A stretch of DNA of 64,000 bases from Bryoerythrophyllum caledonicum (GCA_963971425.1 OZ020515.1:5076678-5140677), one strand, 5' to 3'. Positions 1 through 9,571 are shown, numbered from the stretch's first letter. Program-made: numbers and translations. Notes: generated by a model from the letters alone, not told the origin.

Positions 1-2
1 AG

Positions 3-1766
3 CTATCCGGTCTCGCTTTTGAGGTGTGGTATTAGGAAGAAACCCCCCATGTTGTAGACGATACCAAATCCTTTCATCTCGCCACACATCAGTGGTGATT
101 CTGGATCCCTTTTCATCTGATTGTTCATCCACAACATTTTCCAAGCTTCTTCAATAGTTTGGCCAGATTTCCCTTCCATCCATGCCAAATAAGTTGAAGC
201 ATGCCAACCTGGAACTCCCTCTTGGTCAAAAGTACCCTGCCACCTAGCATCGGTCAAGTCCTCATAGAATGGGCTTGGATTACGGCTTAAGCCATTTGCA
301 TCCAAATTTTGCAACCCTGCCTTATGGACTACTTCAAAATCATATTCTTGCAATAATAATGCCCACCTGGCTAACTTCCTTGTAAGCTTGTCTGATTCCA
401 TCAGCCACTTAAGAGGTTGATGGTCAGTCACAAGTGTAAAGCTTTGCCCATAAAGGTATGGACGGAAATGCGCCACAGCCCATACTATCGCAAGACATTC
501 TCCTTCATAGGATGAATTCTTGGCCTCTGCATCATTGTTACTTCGAGAAGCATATGCAATGACATACTCCTTTCCATCATCATCTTTTTGAGTTAAAACA
601 ACACCAATTACCAACATACTCCAATCTGTATGGAGTTGGAATGGCCGTCTTGCATCTGGTCTCCTCAACACTGGTGCAGAACCTAGTACTCCTTTCAAGG
701 CCTCAAATGCTTCTTCTTGAGCAAGGCCCCACATCCATTCTTGATCAGAGCGTGTCAATAGAGTCAAAGGTTTAGTCAAAAGACTAAAACCACGAACAAA
801 CCGACGGTAATAGTTTGCTAAATCCATGAAAGCTCTCAACCTTGACACATCTCCAAGAATTGTAATTCTATTTAAGGCTTCCACCTTCGCTTGTTGTACA
901 CCTAAACCTCCTGGCGTAATCATATGGCCTAAATAAAGTAATTGATCATGAAAGAACCTGCACTTTCCATGATGCAAGCGAAGACCCCATTGTTGCAGCC
1001 TTTCAAATACTTGCTGCAAATGTTTTACATGCTCTTGTGGTGTATCACTAAAGATAATAACATCATCTATGTAACACCAAGCAAATGGCAAACCCTTTAA
1101 GACTTTATCCATCACACGTTGAAATTCCGCTGGAGCATTCTTCAATCCAAAAGGTAAAAACTTCCAATGAAAGAGCATATCTCTTTGATCATCATCTACT
1201 CCCCAAAATGCTGTCTTCACCCGATCTTCTTTTCTCAATGGCAATTGGTGGTACCCTGACCTCAAGTCCAAAGTACTAAAGACTCTTGTTTTTCCAACTG
1301 CATCAAATAACTCCTCAGGTGTAGGCATAGGGTAGCGATCCGATTTGGTCTTCTTGTTAACTGGCCGGTAGTCTCCACACATACGCTTCTCCGTCCAATT
1401 TCCAAGAATGTCCTTCTTTGCTGGCATGACCGTTGCACATGCATATTCACCATCTGAAAGCTCCACCAAACCTGCATCAAACAACTCCTTGCATCGCAGT
1501 TTGACCCCATCTCTTTCAGAAATACTCAACTTGTATGGACGTCTAAATATTGGATAATCGTCTTTCAATTGTATTTTTACTGGCTTGCCCTTATAGCCCT
1601 CTAAATCAGTGAGCTTGAAAGCAAAGCAGGCCTTGTACAAGCGACTGAAAGCTCGCACCTTCCGTTCCTTTGCACCTGTGAGTCCCATCCCTATGTCCAT
1701 CTCCCAATCCTTCTGAACTGGCAAGATTACATTCTTTCCTAAGGACTCCAATGTAGGTGCTGGCAC
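3..1766 (-). CDS. Ty3 reverse transcriptase and RNase H
   Basis: Encodes the replication enzymes of the element (587 residues). RT covers roughly residues 60-330. The first catalytic Asp is in LDLRSGYHQ and the YxDD box is YIDDVIIFS near residue 232; FLPFGLKNAP is also present. RNase H follows at about 375-495 with HTDWSM, YEGECLAIVW and VTDHQPLKWL. The usual last acidic residue, normally in a NADGLSR-like motif, reads DANGLSR, so Asp appears replaced by Asn. The frame ends at a TAG two bases inside the window, and integrase is not visible. It is in frame with the methyltransferase ORF across one TAG (1779-1781), followed by CAA CTA. RT identity is certain; activity is doubtful because of the RNase H change and the stops. 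Confidence 0.93.
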   Translation of the reverse strand: MPAPTLESLGKNVILPVQKDWEMDIGMGLTGAKERKVRAFSRLYKACFAFKLTDLEGYKGKPVKIQLKDDYPIFRRPYKLSISERDGVKLRCKELFDAGLVELSDGEYACATVMPAKKDILGNWTEKRMCGDYRPVNKKTKSDRYPMPTPEELFDAVGKTRVFSTLDLRSGYHQLPLRKEDRVKTAFWGVDDDQRDMLFHWKFLPFGLKNAPAEFQRVMDKVLKGLPFAWCYIDDVIIFSDTPQEHVKHLQQVFERLQQWGLRLHHGKCRFFHDQLLYLGHMITPGGLGVQQAKVEALNRITILGDVSRLRAFMDLANYYRRFVRGFSLLTKPLTLLTRSDQEWMWGLAQEEAFEALKGVLGSAPVLRRPDARRPFQLHTDWSMLVIGVVLTQKDDDGKEYVIAYASRSNNDAEAKNSSYEGECLAIVWAVAHFRPYLYGQSFTLVTDHQPLKWLMESDKLTRKLARWALLLQEYDFEVVHKAGLQNLDANGLSRNPSPFYEDLTDARWQGTFDQEGVPGWHASTYLAWMEGKSGQTIEEAWKMLWMNNQMKRDPESPLMCGEMKGFGIVYNMGGFFLIPHLKSETG

Positions 1767-1778
1767 TTCTTCTAGTTG

Positions 1779-3158
1779 CTAGTTGGATGAAGATGCACCA
1801 TTGCCCTTTTCCAAGACAATAGATGCTATCTTTTTATCATGAACATGAGCCAAAGGAGGTGCTTTCTTTACAAAAAATATCTTGTTAAAAACTTCCTTGG
1901 CATTCTCCTTACCCAATTCTTGGGCCAATGCCGCCAAGACCCTTTGACCTCTTAGTTCATCTTCTACAACCCATTCAAAGGCACCTCCATCCCGCGTCTT
2001 CATTCTTCTAAAGGTTGTATCCCAGGCTTGCTTACTCTCCAACCACACCTCTGCATCTGGATGAACCTCTTTTGAAATATCATTAGGTGTCATTCCACCA
2101 TGTGTCCCATGGCTTGAAGACTCTGCCCCCAGATGTCCATCCAAGCCACCATTTTGATGCGCTTGAGCTGCTAGACAAATCCCTAGAAACCAAGTCATGG
2201 AGTTTAAATCCATGGCTTGTCCAAGGATGTGGCGGCGTTGAGACTCTGTAATTCCAGGGCCAATTGTTGTACCTGTAAGAAAGCCCATGGCTCTCTCCCG
2301 TTCATCAGCACAAGGCTCATGAAGACTTTGTGTGCTAGTATCAAATACTAAGCCTGGTCCTCCTTCACGAAATGCGAATGATTGAGGATAACTCATGAAT
2401 GTAGGCAAAGCCAAACAAGGCTCCCCTACATTATTTATCAAGGCAAATGGGGCTGAATCTACCTGCACTACTTGTTGAGCAAAGCGGCCAACATCTAAAA
2501 TGTGGTCAACATGCCTTCCTTGTAGACGTTTAAGTTGCCTCAGTGTTGCCGAAATACCTGGTACGGAAGCCAAGTTTGTCCATTTCCACCGCAACCAAAG
2601 TGCATAAGAACCAAGAATTGCTGCATCCACTAGTACTGGTTCTCCAAGATGTAAGCACACCTCTGCTGCAGCATTTCGCAATTGTGCATTGACCACCCCT
2701 AATGGTGGGACATTCTCAAAGATATAAGCCACAGGAGTGGCTTGAAGGCGTTGCCACCACTTCAACAACCGCAATAGCTCCCAAAATAGAGCAGATCGGG
2801 GGTCTTGGAGGCCTTGACCTGGCCCAGCTCGGGAATGCCCTTGGCAAGGCCATCCAGCCATCACAAGGTCCACTCTTCCTAACCTTTGAAGATCCTCTTG
2901 GCCAATTAAAGCAAAGTCCGATGGTAAACGTGACATACAACCTTGTATAGCACTTGCGAGTAATTGCGTTGGATATCGCATCTGCAAGTGTTGAAGATGA
3001 TGGTTTGCTGCTGTGTTGACAATGGCATTATTATCCACATACGTGTAACTTTGAATAGATAATCCAGCTTCTAAAGCAGCAGCCAATTCTATACCAAGTC
3101 CAGCGAATAGTTCTACGAGAACTATGCCCCCAACTTCTTTGTAAAGCTCCACAAGCTT
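1779..3158 (-). CDS. DNA cytosine-5 methyltransferase inside the retrotransposon
   Basis: About 459 residues with the canonical order of C5-methyltransferase motifs. Motif I is VELFAGLGIE (about 12-22). Motif IV is GWPCQGHS with the catalytic Cys (about 98-106), followed by QDPRSALFWE. Motif VI is FENVPP (about 142). A motif IX/X block contains RAMGFLTG, ESQRRHILGQAMD and FLG (about 285-325). The usual GN of motif X reads GQ. A hydrophilic tail of some 130 residues follows. It would transfer methyl groups from SAM to cytosine in DNA. It lies in the same frame as Gag-protease upstream (TAG 3159-3161) and RT downstream (TAG 1779-1781), so it is part of the polyprotein and not a neighbouring host gene. 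Ty3 elements with captured methyltransferases have been reported from Klebsormidium and dinoflagellates, as I recall. I cannot tell whether this is the same lineage. Confidence 0.9.
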   Translation of the reverse strand, partial: KLVELYKEVGGIVLVELFAGLGIELAAALEAGLSIQSYTYVDNNAIVNTAANHHLQHLQMRYPTQLLASAIQGCMSRLPSDFALIGQEDLQRLGRVDLVMAGWPCQGHSRAGPGQGLQDPRSALFWELLRLLKWWQRLQATPVAYIFENVPPLGVVNAQLRNAAAEVCLHLGEPVLVDAAILGSYALWLRWKWTNLASVPGISATLRQLKRLQGRHVDHILDVGRFAQQVVQVDSAPFALINNVGEPCLALPTFMSYPQSFAFREGGPGLVFDTSTQSLHEPCADERERAMGFLTGTTIGPGITESQRRHILGQAMDLNSMTWFLGICLAAQAHQNGGLDGHLGAESSSHGTHGGMTPNDISKEVHPDAEVWLESKQAWDTTFRRMKTRDGGAFEWVVEDELRGQRVLAALAQELGKENAKEVFNKIFFVKKAPPLAHVHDKKIASIVLEKGNGASSSN

Positions 3159-5672
3159 CTACAAAGGAGGCCCTGTATATTTTGACTCCCAAAGGTGTTG
3201 ATCAACCTTTTTCACCAATTCTTGGCATTGATCCATCAAGCCTTTTGATGAACTCCAAGGTGGCGTTGGATCCTTTGGATGCCTAACAAACTTGTCCAAT
3301 TGAGTTGGCACTTGTATGTCTGATTGTGGAAGTGAATCCAATGAAGACATATTTCCCTCAAGTAGCAAATCACCAGATGAAAACCACTCGGCAACGCATC
3401 CATACATCGCTACTTGTCCATGTGTTATTTCTGCACTGGCACCAAAGGTATCAGGGAGTATTTCCTTCCTTCCATCTCCTTGAGACCAACCCGGTCTAAA
3501 CCATGCCTCCTCAATCCAGCAATCGTGCCCAAAACCAATGGGGTACAATGCCTGTTGCCCTAAAAGTATATCATAAGTGGTGGCACCCGTGATCACACAT
3601 CTTACAGATATGTGAGTATATGCATCGTTGCCCACTTTGAATTGTAGCCTTAAGGGTTCTTTTGTAAGCCCTGTTGGATGTTCTGTGCCCCCAAGAGATG
3701 TTGCAATTGTAAAAGGGCATGGATCAAGGTCCTCTGCTTTAATACCTAGGCTCTCTATTAGGTTCTTTCCTAACATAATTGGTTGAGCCCCTGTATCAAG
3801 CAAAACCTTTTGTGGATACACCTTAGAACCATTACCTTTAGCCATAGAAAATACATGGCCTGAATTGGCTAATTTAACCACCCCTGGCTTCATCTGCAAG
3901 CGCTCACGAGTTGCCCTAGCTGGAATATTAGCCAAGTAGCTTGTAGCAACCTTCATATCATCTTCCAAATCAAGATGGTTCTCATTCAAATATAGGCCAC
4001 TATCAAACTCTACTGCCAAAGGAGGTTCCTTCTTCCAAGCCTTCCAGCGCCTGAGTGCATCAGTTGCCTCTGAAGCAGCTTGTTTCCTTTCACCTTTTAT
4101 ATCTTCAGTCACAACAGCCTCTTCTGTTTCCTTCATGGCCACATTGGCAGGTAATTGCAGTTTCCCTTGCATTATCTTTCCAGCCATATAATAGACCATA
4201 GCTGCATCAAAGTTCAAACTCTGCACTTGCATGCCTGAAAACAATGGGATCTCTAATACCTTAAGTGCCAATTTCTTGACCATATCCTCCTCCAAAGATG
4301 TCTTATCCTCATTGGGACTTTGATTGTGAAGTGGTTTGGTTGCCACATCTGCAAGACCAAATGTCAAGGGCAATCGTGATTGTCCAATATTGTCCGCAGG
4401 TCCTTTGTGGCGTGCCTCAAGCTCATTATCAATCAACACGGGATCTCGAAGTATATCTGATGCATGTGATGGTGTCTTCAACCGTGACCTTGTTGTTGCA
4501 GCTGCCATCAACTCTCCTTGGGCTCCATACTCAAATCTATCATACCCTAGTTGTGGATAGGTACTATGTACCGGTCTTGATTCGGAGGTTGCAGGTGCTT
4601 GCTTAGTTGTTGCTACAAGCAACAACGCCAAGCTATTTTGCAATTCATCCATACGTGCTTCCAAACTGTTAGTTCTAGAGGTTGATCCACTCTCTTGTGG
4701 TTGAAAAGATTGAGGCCTCAACTGTGGATTTTTAATCCAACATTGAGCCTCAGTATGCCCTATCCGTCCACAAGCAGGATGAGAGCATTTAGGAGGAGAG
4801 TTGGCAGGCTTGCTTTGACTTTGTGTCTTCGTTTGTTGACCCTTGTCAGCTGCTTTATCTTTACTTCCACTTGCACCACCTAAAATATCAGAAGGCTTTG
4901 GGCAATCCTTCTTGCTATGGCCCAATTCTCCACATCCCCAACACCTTATATGAGAATTTATAGGTGTTGTCTCTTCTGCAGCCATTGCAACTTGCTTAGG
5001 TGGCTTTGAATTTGCATGGCCCTTGCTTGGACCTCCAGTAGTAGCCTTAACTTGACTTGTCGTTGTTGTCATAATGGATGATAACCTTCCAGCTTCTTCC
5101 ACGCACAATCCTCGGTCAAATTGCTCTACTATTGCAAATGCTTGAGCTAAGGTAGCTCGACCTCCATACATCAATAGCATATGAGGATGTGCCATCTCTC
5201 GGATCTTCTTGTCTTGTTTTCCCATATAAAGCTCCACCAATTGCCGCTCTGTAAATGCATCTCCACTTTCACGAGCAAACCTTGCAAGGCGTGCATACAT
5301 AATCCTTGGAGTATCTCGAGCTTCCTTCTTGAAATCCTGAATGTGGCGCATACGATTACGTCTTATGCCACCAAACTCAACTTCCAGGTGTTCAAAGAAT
5401 ACTACCAACGGATCAAAGTTAGGCGGAGGTCCAATAGTGGCTATAGCCTCTGTGGATGCTCTGGACAATCTAGATATGAATGTGACTGCTGTCCCTGAGG
5501 CGGCACTCTCTCTAGCCCTACGAGCCCTGGCTGGAGCAGCTTGAAGCCTTGCTATCCGCACTGCATCTCCACTTGTTGAGACTTCCTCATCATCATCATC
5601 ATCATCCAATGCTCTAGCTGCAGGAATAGCAGCACCCTCCTTCAATGCTGTAACCAACTCCACGCGTTGTGT
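3159..5672 (-). CDS. Gag-protease polyprotein
   Basis: Structural Gag followed by an aspartic protease. A retrotransposon gag domain covers roughly residues 80-185 (from FDPLVVFFEHLE through FAIVEQFDRG). A CX2CX4HX4C zinc knuckle (CWGCGELGHSKKDC) lies near 240 and a second knuckle with wider first spacing (CSHPACGRIGHTEAQC) near 290. The protease active site is LLDTGAQPIML near 620, with YDILLGQQALYPIG about 80 residues later. The stretch from 5813 to 5676 (starting MKQRNPVFNDWW) is in the same frame and is probably the true N-terminal part. A TAG at 5673-5675 separates it. The end (TAG 3159-3161) is followed in frame by the methyltransferase. Confidence 0.88.
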   Translation of the reverse strand, partial: TQRVELVTALKEGAAIPAARALDDDDDDEEVSTSGDAVRIARLQAAPARARRARESAASGTAVTFISRLSRASTEAIATIGPPPNFDPLVVFFEHLEVEFGGIRRNRMRHIQDFKKEARDTPRIMYARLARFARESGDAFTERQLVELYMGKQDKKIREMAHPHMLLMYGGRATLAQAFAIVEQFDRGLCVEEAGRLSSIMTTTTSQVKATTGGPSKGHANSKPPKQVAMAAEETTPINSHIRCWGCGELGHSKKDCPKPSDILGGASGSKDKAADKGQQTKTQSQSKPANSPPKCSHPACGRIGHTEAQCWIKNPQLRPQSFQPQESGSTSRTNSLEARMDELQNSLALLLVATTKQAPATSESRPVHSTYPQLGYDRFEYGAQGELMAAATTRSRLKTPSHASDILRDPVLIDNELEARHKGPADNIGQSRLPLTFGLADVATKPLHNQSPNEDKTSLEEDMVKKLALKVLEIPLFSGMQVQSLNFDAAMVYYMAGKIMQGKLQLPANVAMKETEEAVVTEDIKGERKQAASEATDALRRWKAWKKEPPLAVEFDSGLYLNENHLDLEDDMKVATSYLANIPARATRERLQMKPGVVKLANSGHVFSMAKGNGSKVYPQKVLLDTGAQPIMLGKNLIESLGIKAEDLDPCPFTIATSLGGTEHPTGLTKEPLRLQFKVGNDAYTHISVRCVITGATTYDILLGQQALYPIGFGHDCWIEEAWFRPGWSQGDGRKEILPDTFGASAEITHGQVAMYGCVAEWFSSGDLLLEGNMSSLDSLPQSDIQVPTQLDKFVRHPKDPTPPWSSSKGLMDQCQELVKKVDQHLWESKYTGPPL

Positions 5673-5675
5673 CTA

Positions 5676-6203
5676 GTAGTCCTCAACAACATCAAGATCT
5701 TCTCTGTGGTCTTCAAACCACGCATCATATGCTTGCAATGCCTCAAACTCCAAAGGGTTTGGTAATTGCTCAAAGGCCCACCAATCATTAAACACTGGAT
5801 TACGTTGCTTCATTGTTCTTTGCCATGATCAAAATCTGGTCTTCAAGTCGTTGAAGGCTATGCCTTCACCTCTCCCTGAGTATCGATCTTGAACCATGGA
5901 TCCACCACCGTGGTCATCCATGTCCTCAGAGGCACTAAACCCCCAAGGTTTAGGTGGATCAACCGCAAAGAGGGGCGTATGTGCACCCTCTTTAAGTTCT
6001 TTGTCGTCGATGTCCTCGAAATATACCTTATCGGATACCAATGAATACTTTGGTGACCCGTAGTTTTCTTACGTGTTTGTACCTTCAACTAATAAAATAT
6101 CATAGCTTGATGTGCATGCAACAAACCATTCTTGAAACGAAGCAATGGGTAGAAAGTTATTCAATTCTAAGTCTTGAACATCACCAAGGCTAGTAGAAGC
6201 CGG
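5676..6203 (-). pseudogene. Upstream extension of the Gag frame, broken by stops
   Basis: The Gag frame stays open upstream of the TAG at 5673. It reads a coding-like stretch (including LPIASFQEWFVACTSS and DKVYFEDIDDKELKEG) back to a TAA at 6204-6206, interrupted by TGA at 5829-5831 and TAA at 6069-6071. Each stop could arise by one C-to-T change from CGA or CAA. I do not recognise a domain. It may be a Gag N-terminal extension or transduced host sequence. Confidence 0.5.
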
Positions 6204-6216
6204 TTAGAGGTTGTCG

Positions 6217-6290
6217 AGAACCTTGAGGTTAAGCAGGATGGGGGAGGAATAGGACTTGGATGGGTGACCAAGGGAACAAGGTCGAAATTT
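6217..6290 (+). repeat. 5S rRNA-like fragment
   Basis: The stretch AGAACCTTGAGGTTAAGC, followed by GAGGAATAGGACTTGGATGG and GTGACC, matches the inner and 3' part of plant 5S rRNA: the A-box region GTTAAGC, then the box C region GGATGGGTGACC at the right distance. The 5' third of 5S rRNA and a T-run terminator are absent, so it is not a functional 5S gene. Short retroelements of the Cassandra type are known to carry 5S-derived promoters in their LTRs. This copy points the opposite way to the adjacent Gag frame. Confidence 0.6.
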
Positions 6291-7229
6291 CCTAGATTCT
6301 CTTGGCTTCGCCTCGCGTAGCCCGCGGAACTCGGTAGCTCGGTAGCTCGGAAGCTCGGAAGCTCGGAATGCCTTCCGCCTTCGAGCCCTACTTTTTCTAG
6401 CCCCCGGTTACTTTGTTATTTTTTTACTAATTACTATTACCCGACAATAATTACCCAGTTACTATCGCCCGTCACTTATCCGGTCTAGTCACCCTTATCT
6501 CCAAAGTCAACTTCCGGTCTAGTCACCCTTACCTCCAAAGTCAACTTTGTCTCTCCCAAATTTTCTTCTATCAACGTTGCAACTCCGACAACAACTCCAA
6601 AATACCTCCAAAAACAACCGCTCCCAAATACAAGCGCTCCAAAAACCTCCAACGCTCCACTGTTTTTGCTGTCGCTCCAACTGCTGCTGCTGCCGCTCCA
6701 ACTACTGCTGCTGCCATTGTCCCCACGCCTCCGCAGCACCTCCGTAGCATCTCTACAGCGTCTACAGTCCTTCGTACATCCGCAACGTCGTCTTTCGCAC
6801 TAAATTCCAACAACTCAAACAAACTAGATTCTTGTCAAGTAATGAAGATCACAACCCTTCTTCTTACTCTATTCCTATAGAATTAGTCCAGAAAAGTGTA
6901 GAAAGAGAAGAAACCGCACCTAAGCTTTGTATTACATGGCAAACTGCCAACTTCAACAAGCCTCCAAGCCACACATCCTTCCAACTCTCTCTTCTACACT
7001 CAAATCTGAACTTGACAAGAATGAAGGTGACATGGGCAGCTTGGGGTTACAACCACCCCAAACTAGTCCTGAAATAACCCCTTTCACACTTCTAAACTCG
7101 CCTAGTGTTAATTCAGCCCTGTTAAGTGACTTTAAGTCCTTACTAGGCCCCCCTTAGGCTATACTAACAATAAAACTATACTACCAATCCCTAAAGAGAC
7201 ACTTAATCTTCACCGTTGTCATATGCCAT
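6291..7229. other. Noncoding stretch between two Ty3 elements
   Basis: No convincing gene. It contains short iterations of GAAGCTCGGAA type (6330-6370) and a 36-bp tandem duplication (TCCGGTCTAGTCACCCTTA... at 6479-6514 and 6515-6550). A CT/GA-biased part at 6650-6730 encodes low-complexity Cys/Ser runs in several frames. Position suggests LTR or leader DNA of the first element, but no LTR ends were found. Confidence 0.4.
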
Positions 7230-8065
7230 GACATCTTCCTCTTGCTATTCATCCTCTCTTTGTGATCGTGCTCTTCGTCTTGTTGTTCGTCCTCTCTTCG
7301 TGATCATGCTCTTCCTCTTGCTGTTTGTCTGTGCATGATGGTGCTCTTTCTCTTGTTGTTTGCCCTCTCTTCGTGATCGTGCTCTTCCTCTTGCCATTCG
7401 TCCTCTCTTCGTAATCGTGCTCTTCCTCTTGTTGTTCGTCCTCTCTTCGTGATTGTGCTTTTCGTCTTGTTGTTCACCCTCTCTTCGTGATCGTGCTCTT
7501 CCTCTTGCTGTTCGTCTCTGCGTGATCGTGCCCTTCCTCTTGCTGTTCGTCCTCTCTTTGTGATCATGGTCTTCCTCTTGCTATTCGTCCTCTCTTTGTG
7601 ATCGTGCACTTCCTCTTGTTGTTCGTCCTCTCTTCGTGATCGTGCTCTTCCTCTTGCTGTTCGTCTCTGCGTGATCGTGCCCTTCCTCTTGCTGTTCGTC
7701 CTCTCTTTGTGATCATGGTCTTCCTCTTGCTATTTGTCCTCTCTTTGTGATCGTGCACTTCCTCTTGTTGTTCGTCCTCTCTTCGTGATCGTGCTCTTCC
7801 TCTTGTTGTTTGTCTGTGCGTGATGGTGCTCTTTCTCTTGTTGTTCGCCCTCTCTTTGTGATCGTGCTCTTCCTCTTGCCGTTCGTCCTCTCTTCGTGAT
7901 CGTGCTCTTCCTCTTGCTGTTCGTCCTCTCTTCGTGATCGTGCTCTTCGTCTTGTTGTTCGTCCTCTCTTTGTGATCGTGCTCTTCCTCTTGTTGTTCGT
8001 CTCTGCGTGATCGTGCCTTTCCTCTTGCTGTTTGTCCTCTCTTTGTGATCGTGCTCTTCTTCTTA
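7230..8065. repeat. 38-bp minisatellite in an LTR
   Basis: Tandem copies of a 38-bp unit built around CGTGATCGTGCTCTTCCTC and TTGTTCGTCCTCTC, with some 35-36-bp variants (CGTCTCTGCGTGATCG). Because 38 is not divisible by three, the minus strand gives a 38-residue charged repeat (for example EDEQQEEEHDHEER) that stays open and produces spurious ORFs. A block of about 149 bp is duplicated (compare around 7609 and 7758). The array occupies the same place within the LTR as the arrays at 11670-12575 and 20757-21237. Confidence 0.85.
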
Positions 8066-8959
8066 GAAATTCAGTCCTACAGATAGGGCTTCCGGCTCAT
8101 CTCTAGTCCACACTCCTACATTCCCTCACTCTCCTATCTCACTCTCCTTCAGTCACACACACGAATAATGGGAGTCTCTCAGGGGGTAACCTCCAAGATC
8201 CTTTGCTCCCCTTGCGTTCCCGAGTGTGTTCCCCGCCGCCTTTGCCTTCTTCCATTAATGACCTCTTTAATAAAAACCTATTAACCTATGACTACTTATC
8301 TCCGTGCCACCCTTGCATTAATAAAAGTGGGTGTCCCACTAACCAAGGAATATCTAAATCTCTTACTTTAACTTATGCCACATGGTGTGTGTTTGATCAC
8401 CAATAAGTGAGCTATTAAGCTAATTTCAAGGATGCTAAATCTAACTATTCTACCTAAATTGAATTCTCCTTGCTTGGGGTTAGGACTAATTTACCAAGTG
8501 ATGGTGAGGGTTTTTTCCCACTTCTTTCGGACCCTTTATACTTATTTTTTTATGGCTTTTTAGGCCTCATTTATTTTTCTTTTTCCTCCCATCATTCTTC
8601 TTCTTCTCCTAATTTTTCCCCGTGATTTCCTCACCGTGGCCAATTGCGGTCCCGGACTCGGTAGGAGGTAAATTCTTCTCCACCACTTCTAATTTTAATT
8701 CTTTTCTATTGTTTTTTGTCTTTTCTACCTTTTCTTTATTTTTTTCTTTTCTATTTATTATTTTGGTTAACTTTATAAAATTCTTGGTTGCCACAATGTG
8801 GCTCCTATTTTAAGAATTAGCGCATGGAAAGGCTATTTTGCCATCTTGATCAAAAACCATGGACTAATTCAATGGAAGAACCTATTTCTACTACTTGTTA
8901 ACTTTTATGGACACGATGCGTGGTCCATTCGTCACCATGAGCCGTTTTTGCGGCTTACA
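8066..8959 (-). mobile_element. LTR of the second Ty3 element, truncated (probable 3' LTR)
   Basis: Clearly homologous to 21241-22066 and to 12590-13543. Shared landmarks are CTTCCGGCTC, the GGGGTAACC block, AATGACCTCTTTAATAAAAA, GATTTCCTCACCGTGGCC and the terminal GAGCCGTTTTTGCGGCTTACA. The right end (8952-8959, GGCTTACA) is one mismatch from the family end GGCTCACA. The other end (TGTGAGCC) is missing because the 38-bp array takes over at 8065. The following ATGGCGGCCATCTGGGAC is not a purine tract, so the orientation rests on the coding strand of the internal region. Confidence 0.7.
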
Positions 8960-9124
8960 CATGGCGGCCATCTGGGACAACTCGAAGAGGCAGAGAACCC
9001 AACTCTTGCTCATGGGCACACGGTCTAGTCCTATCTCTTCGTGTTCGAATGACCCATGGTTGTAACAAAATTGGGAGGTCCAATTGTGGAGGTTGTGAGC
9101 AAATCACACCTTGTACTCTGTACA
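8960..9124. other. Short untranslated tail of the second element
   Basis: Lies between the RT/integrase remnant and the LTR. No gene and no polypurine tract next to the LTR was seen. Confidence 0.4.
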
Positions 9125-9541
9125 TCAGTTGCCCGATGTTCGCGTGGGGAATTCCTCGCCGTTAAGGGTTTGGAGTTGAACGGAGTTGTTGGGAAAAACC
9201 TCCTTCACAAGATATGGTCCCAACCACAAGGCATCGAATTTGCCTGGAAAATCCAATCTCCTCGCATCGGTGTTGATAAATGGCAAGGGAAAGTGGTCTT
9301 TTTGGGTGTGGTGGTTGAATTTCCTATAGTCAATGCACACCCGTAGCTTCCCATTTTTCATTTTAACCAACACCATGGGGGAGACCCAATCGGATATCTC
9401 CACGGGTTTAATGAACCCCGCTTGGAGTAGCTTCTCCAATTTCGCCTTGACAATGAGCTTTAGGTTAGGATTCATAGGCCGCTCCTTTTGCCTAATAGGA
9501 GTAGTGCCCGGGAGAAGGGGAATGTGATGTTGTGTTACCAC
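9125..9541 (-). pseudogene. RT N-terminus fused to integrase tail by internal deletion
   Basis: The first part (PGTTPIRQKERPMNPNLKL, AGFIKPVEISDWVSPMVLV, LRVCIDYRKFN, KDHFPLPFINT) is the N-terminal fingers region of a Ty3 RT. Right after FPLPFINT the frame continues with FPGKFDALWLGPYLVKEVF and QLQTLNGEEF, which is the C-terminal tail typical of plant Ty3 integrases. The YxDD core, RNase H and the DDE region are therefore gone in one in-frame deletion. The element cannot replicate by itself. Confidence 0.8.
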
Positions 9542-9571
9542 CAGGGGAATGCCCTTGAGGTCTTTGTATGA

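Larger units (their letters stand above)
1..6206 (-). mobile_element. Ty3-type LTR retrotransposon carrying a DNA methyltransferase, left part missing
   Basis: One minus-strand reading frame runs from about 6203 to 3 with no frameshift. In sense order it reads upstream Gag segment, Gag with zinc knuckles, aspartic protease, DNA cytosine-5 methyltransferase, reverse transcriptase and RNase H. Integrase and the 3' LTR would lie left of base 1. The frame is broken only by stop codons: TAA at 6069-6071, TGA at 5829-5831, and TAG at 5673-5675, 3159-3161, 1779-1781 and 3-5. I could not delimit the 5' LTR and saw no clear primer binding site. The lack of frameshifts over 6 kb suggests a fairly young insertion. 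The domain order PR, DNMT, RT is the unusual point. Confidence 0.85.

Noticed and set aside
1262..1510. Minus-strand ORF overlapping RT
   Set aside because: Shadow frame of the RT gene.
6217..6290. Functional 5S rRNA gene
   Set aside because: The first third of the molecule and a terminator are missing.
8960..8980. ATGGCGGCCATCTGGGAC after the LTR as a primer binding site of a plus-strand element
   Set aside because: It would require a plus-strand element to the right, but the adjacent coding sequence is on the minus strand and a better primer site exists at 19906-19923.
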